64,000 nucleotides of DNA from Chondrosia reniformis (Eukaryota; Porifera; Demospongiae; Chondrillida; Chondrillidae), in NCBI GenBank assembly GCA_947172415.1, contig OX359202.1:2048501-2112500 (forward strand), read 5' to 3'. Each line of letters starts with the position of its first letter. The stretch's first letter is position 1. The translations under genes and the position numbers were made by a program. The notes below the pieces were generated by a model. That model had not been told where the DNA came from. It saw nothing but the letters and a program-made list of their open reading frames with translations, and ran no database searches. Of this stretch, positions 60,682 through 64,000 are shown piece after piece.

Positions 60682-60728
60682 GCTGGGAATGAACCCAGTA
60701 CAGCTGGTTTGCTCTGCCACTGAGCTAA
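60682..60728 (-). mobile_element. tRNA-derived SINE head or tRNA relic
   Basis: On the minus strand an A box (TTAGCTCAGTGGC, 60728-60716) and a B box (GGGTTCATTCCCAGC, 60696-60682) are present, and the B-box arm folds as CTGGG-TTCATTC-CCAG. Only about 12 bases lie between the D arm and the T arm, too few for an anticodon arm, so it is not a working tRNA. Confidence 0.5.
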
Positions 60729-60799
60729 CAATTGCCACAGCAATGCCGCCTTCCATGTTTCTCCTTTTATACTAAGTTAATTTTCATTTACTAATTAGT

Positions 60800-60902
60800 G
60801 CAACCCATCAGTTAAGATGGCCACTCACACCGGAAATGGGCTGGATCTTGACTATCAGCTTGCTCTGATAAGAGAATCACCACTAATTAACCGATGGGTC
60901 GC
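60800..60902. mobile_element. 103-bp MITE-like element
   Basis: GCAACCCATCAGTTAA at the left and TTAACCGATGGGTCGC at the right are inverted repeats matching at 14 of 16 positions. The interior is non-coding. Superfamily not assigned. Confidence 0.55.
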
Positions 60903-62387
60903 TGGCCACCATTATTTTTATATAGTGATCCTCTAAACATACATAAAAATACATGTTATAATACATAACAGAAGTTGGAATTATATACCTCCTCATTCTA
61001 AAAATCCTTCTTCCACCCTGAGATGTATTGTATGTCAAAGAGTTAAATCATTGAGGTTGGGATTGCCTTGCAGACCCATTGCCTATGGCAGTACTAGTAT
61101 TATTAAGAATATAGGAATGTAAATGTGCTCTATGTAAGTCTATATATGTCACATTCCTGCCTTAAATTGCATGTCCGCTGGTCTGTTACTCTCCAGTCAC
61201 CAGGTAGTAGTGTACTCTAAGCTAGTATATACAGACTATATGAGGCTTACTAATTAAGTGCAGATCATTTCATATTAACATTGATGAAATCCACAGCTGT
61301 ATGAAGTTTACATTTTCAAATGAGTAGCTACTAGGAGCTGGAATGGATCCTAAATCAGGTATATACCAGTTATAAATTGGACAAATTTAATCTGTGCCAA
61401 TCACTGAAATGTGATCATGAAATATAGCCCTATTACAGTATAACATGCGTAAGTCAGCTATATAGCCACTGGGAATGTGTAAATTCGTGTGTTATATGAT
61501 GTGACTAAATAATTTTTCATTGTAACAGTGTAATAATTACGTACCACCAGGCCACTGAGTTCATTAAGACATTCAAAACATGTTACACATAACTTTTATA
61601 TAGCTCTTCCATGCAATTTGAACATGCATTTGTATGCACATATTTGATTAATATAAATGCACTGTTCATTTAGTACAGTCCATTGGTAAAATTTACAGGA
61701 AAATGAAGGCATAATTTAAATCACCTAAAATTTCCTTATGATTGAAATGGTGATGTTGTGAACATTTGGTTTACATGACCCTCGATCCCAGGAGCAGTAT
61801 AAATATTAGAGATTATAATTAGATAATTATACAATTACCATTGTGCAACGCAGGTAGAACATGTGCATTTTTGTGGCAAAAACAAAATGGCCGTCAAAAA
61901 GGAGGGTGTAATTCATCCCTATTCTTTTTCGTTTGTTTTACTTTCAAGATTAAAACCGAAGACATTTATGAAAGTTGAACTCTTAAAATTTATAATTTTA
62001 TTTTTATAATTTTTGTGGCCATATACGTACGTATACATAAATTCGTAACTACTGCAATATAATTATATGCATAATCTGTGTCAAAATGGATATCTATATA
62101 TATAAAGTAATTCTCTCTAATATTATGTAATTAAATAAACAATCATTTATCCAATGAATAAACATAACTGCATGCTAATGAGACATATATAAGTTTCAAG
62201 AGCACAATATATACGTATATAGCACTGAGTCATCAATTAGCATATATACTTTGAAAATTACACTGCATATGGCATTTAAAATAATCATTGTATATAATTA
62301 TATGTACGTATATAAAATGAGAAGAGGCAATCATTTAAACAGTGAGGACCTTTCCATAAAGTACGTGCATTACATCACAAATTGGTA
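60903..62387. other. Intergenic region downstream of mL49
   Basis: AT-rich; no exon or RNA gene recognised. An ATG in AAAATGGCCGTC context at 61888 opens a short frame that I do not think is real. Confidence 0.4.
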
Positions 62388-63281
62388 TTAAAATCCAAGT
62401 TTCTCAAGCCACTCTCTGACTTTCGATGTATGATTGCCATGCAAAATTATTGATCCAGTTAACTCATCAATTCGAGTTAGTAGTTTGGGATCATTCATAT
62501 GAAGTCGCAACATCTTCTCCATTGTCTATATTTAAAAAGGATAATTTAAGCACAAAACATAAATTGTGTATATTATATAGAGTTTACCTGGATGTAGAAA
62601 TATACGTATCATATATATCTATAATCATCAGGCTAATGGAAAACTACTTCCTGATAGGAATTAAGTCCTATAGGATTAGATCATTTAATGAAGACAGCTG
62701 TGTTTTAGGTATTACGCATTAACCAAGCATAGGGCACATATCAATACCACAATCAGTTAAATAATGGAATCAACTAGTTAATGTGCCAGAGTAATTATAG
62801 TCAATGGTGCTTCAAAGAAACTTGTTACTTGTGGAAGAAACTGAATCATTATGGCAAATACGTATATGATTGTTTTATAGTACGTATATGAAAAATCTAA
62901 GATACCATTTTCCTATGCCTATTCTGTAAAAGAGCCCTGCATATGTACAGAACATATCTTATATAGGCTTAATTTTCCTGTAAACATTTCATTCTCCTAA
63001 CCTGTATGGGCACAGAGTTATAGGTCTTGTTAAAGCTACGTAAAAATAGGACATGTTGGATTTTCACTCTCACACTTGGGTAAACTGCTAAATACAATTA
63101 GTATATAACAACATCAACTACCACTATATAAGCTACAGTGCATTACAACAAACCATCATATCTCCATTAACATTTTTGATTCTTGTTAATATTTGCGTAC
63201 GTCCACTCTTGTAGTCGGTGTATACCGGTAATTTGCCATATTTAGATCTTTTAACAAAAAATGGAACTCCAATACAAACAG
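62388..63281 (-). CDS. MRPL49: Mitochondrial large-subunit ribosomal protein mL49, C-terminal exons
   Basis: Two exons: 63154-63281 and 62388-62525 (stop TAA at 62390-62388), joined in phase. The first gives GVPFFVKRSKYGKLPVYTDY then ILTRIKNVNGDMM; the second gives TMEKMLRLHMNDPKLLTRID, ELTGSIILHG and ends KVREWLEKLGF. This matches the Img2/mL49 family: an N-terminal P-F/Y-F-V-x-R-S-x-x-G-x-L-P-V-Y, the I-R-x-V-x-G-D turn, T-G-x-I-x-I-x-G and the C-terminal W-L-x-x-x-G-F. mL49 is a structural protein of the mitochondrial ribosome's large subunit. The N-terminal exon with the targeting peptide was not found before the window end; one base of a split codon must come from it. An open stretch at 63007-63093 lies in the intron and does not fit the family. 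Confidence 0.8.
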
Positions 63282-63677
63282 CTGCAGATATTATAAAAGG
63301 TTAGTCAAAGAGTGTAGTGTAGATCAGATAAACTATCCTTTTACGGCCATTAAACCACAGCATTCTCTATTGAATATTTATTACAATATTTAATGAGCTA
63401 AGATAAAAAGGAAAGGCAACAGTTGCAGCCTTGAAAAATCTCACTAAGTGTAACTACCTCTACCACAGCTCTGTCACTGTACTACCTCTACCACTGCACT
63501 CATTTCCTCTAAAATGCCCTTTTCAATGTTTAGTTTGCTAGTATTACCTAGTTATAACATTATCAGTATATATTTATATGAACAACATGTACAGTCATCA
63601 CTTAAACATTTTAGTAAATGGAAAGAAAACTGTAGACAATTCAGACTGGTCGACCTTTATAATATTATTCTATCTGT

Positions 63678-63783
63678 TCATCTTTGAGCGTCTAAAGACG
63701 ACACTGAAGAAGACCCTCAGGGTCGAAACGTTTGACGATCAGAAAAAAATCGCCTACTGCGTCTCTAGACGCTCAAAAGATGA
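63678..63783. mobile_element. Foldback repeat with hammerhead-like core, copy 2
   Basis: Arms TCATCTTTGAGCGTCTAAAG and (reverse complement of the right side) TCATCTTTTGAGCGTCTAGA enclose about 60 bases. The loop carries CTGAAGA (63704-63710), then GACCC-TCA-GGGTC and GAAAC (63725-63729), the order of conserved parts in hammerhead ribozymes. Confidence 0.65.
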
Positions 63784-64000
63784 AAGATTAATCTATCTTT
63801 GTTACTAACTTCCTTCAGTTGGACAGCTGTCTTTGGTTCCATCGCTAGCAAAGGAAACGATCAAAGAGGACCTCTAAAACAAATAACACCGTAGGCTGAT
63901 TAAAAGTGCAATAAATAAATATGTCTTAATGTACTCTTCTTTTACTATGCACCTACCGTAGACCGAGGCCAAGAATTAGCTAAGAATTGAGCTCTAAAAG

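Noticed and set aside
60682-60728. Functional tRNA gene on the minus strand
   Set aside because: The anticodon arm is missing, with only about 12 bases between the D and T arms.
63007-63093. Extra exon of mL49
   Set aside because: Joining 63154 directly to 62525 reproduces the mL49 family without a gap; the extra stretch would insert unrelated residues.

Overview
This is a metazoan nuclear window: every convincing gene has short GT-AG introns, most intergenic gaps are short, and the non-coding DNA is AT-rich and full of TACGTA/ATACGTAT words. The protein families (hnRNP L, LSM1, mitochondrial mL49, beta-helix multi-pass membrane proteins, Calx-beta plus FN3 fragments) and the compact layout suggest a marine demosponge, perhaps Amphimedon or a relative. 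That placement is inference; no marker gene proves it.

Layout. (1) 0.8-3.2 kb, minus: 5' part of a small ankyrin-repeat gene, with a Tigger-type MITE just beyond it. (2) 4.0-24.0 kb, minus: two complete head-to-tail copies of an hnRNP L-type splicing regulator, 10 exons each, 529 and 531 codons, all exon phases consistent. Copy A (3974-16117) carries a 28-copy 47-bp tandem repeat in one intron and a cluster of dead elements (THAP gene, gypsy-type integrase fossil, Tigger transposase) in another. Copy B (16282-24017) has an extra in-frame terminal exon predicting a short two-RRM isoform. (3) 24.1-27.7 kb, plus: complete LSM1, divergent from hnRNP L copy B with only 70 bp between the start codons. 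(4) 27.9-29.3 kb, minus: an unrecognised protein with an acidic SDDEEDD repeat. (5) 31-34.7 kb: a possible small secreted protein, another Tigger-type MITE, and two copies of a repeat rich in TTGAACC words. (6) 35.1-37.0 kb, plus: coiled coil plus kinase-like gene with two apparent frame slips. (7) 38.4 kb: last exon of a NUDT7/8-type Nudix gene; 39.0 kb: a terminal FN3-like exon. (8) 43.4-46.55 kb: a 5'-truncated LINE with endonuclease, reverse transcriptase and TAA tail. (9) 47.7-53.8 kb: a 6.1-kb satellite of 88- and 104-bp monomers with higher-order structure and two hairpins per monomer. (10) 54.8-58.6 kb, plus: a decayed beta-helix/multi-pass membrane protein gene. (11) 58.7-60.6 kb: decayed Calx-beta and FN3 exons. 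(12) 62.4-63.3 kb, minus: C-terminal exons of mitochondrial ribosomal protein mL49.

Functionally, the best-preserved block is RNA metabolism: two hnRNP L paralogs (splicing control) share a bidirectional promoter region with LSM1 (cytoplasmic mRNA decay). The paralogs show a patchwork of near-identical and diverged exons, which points to gene conversion. The most unusual structures are the hairpin-forming satellite, the promoter-like 47-bp intronic array, the alternative terminal exon and a small foldback with a hammerhead-like core.
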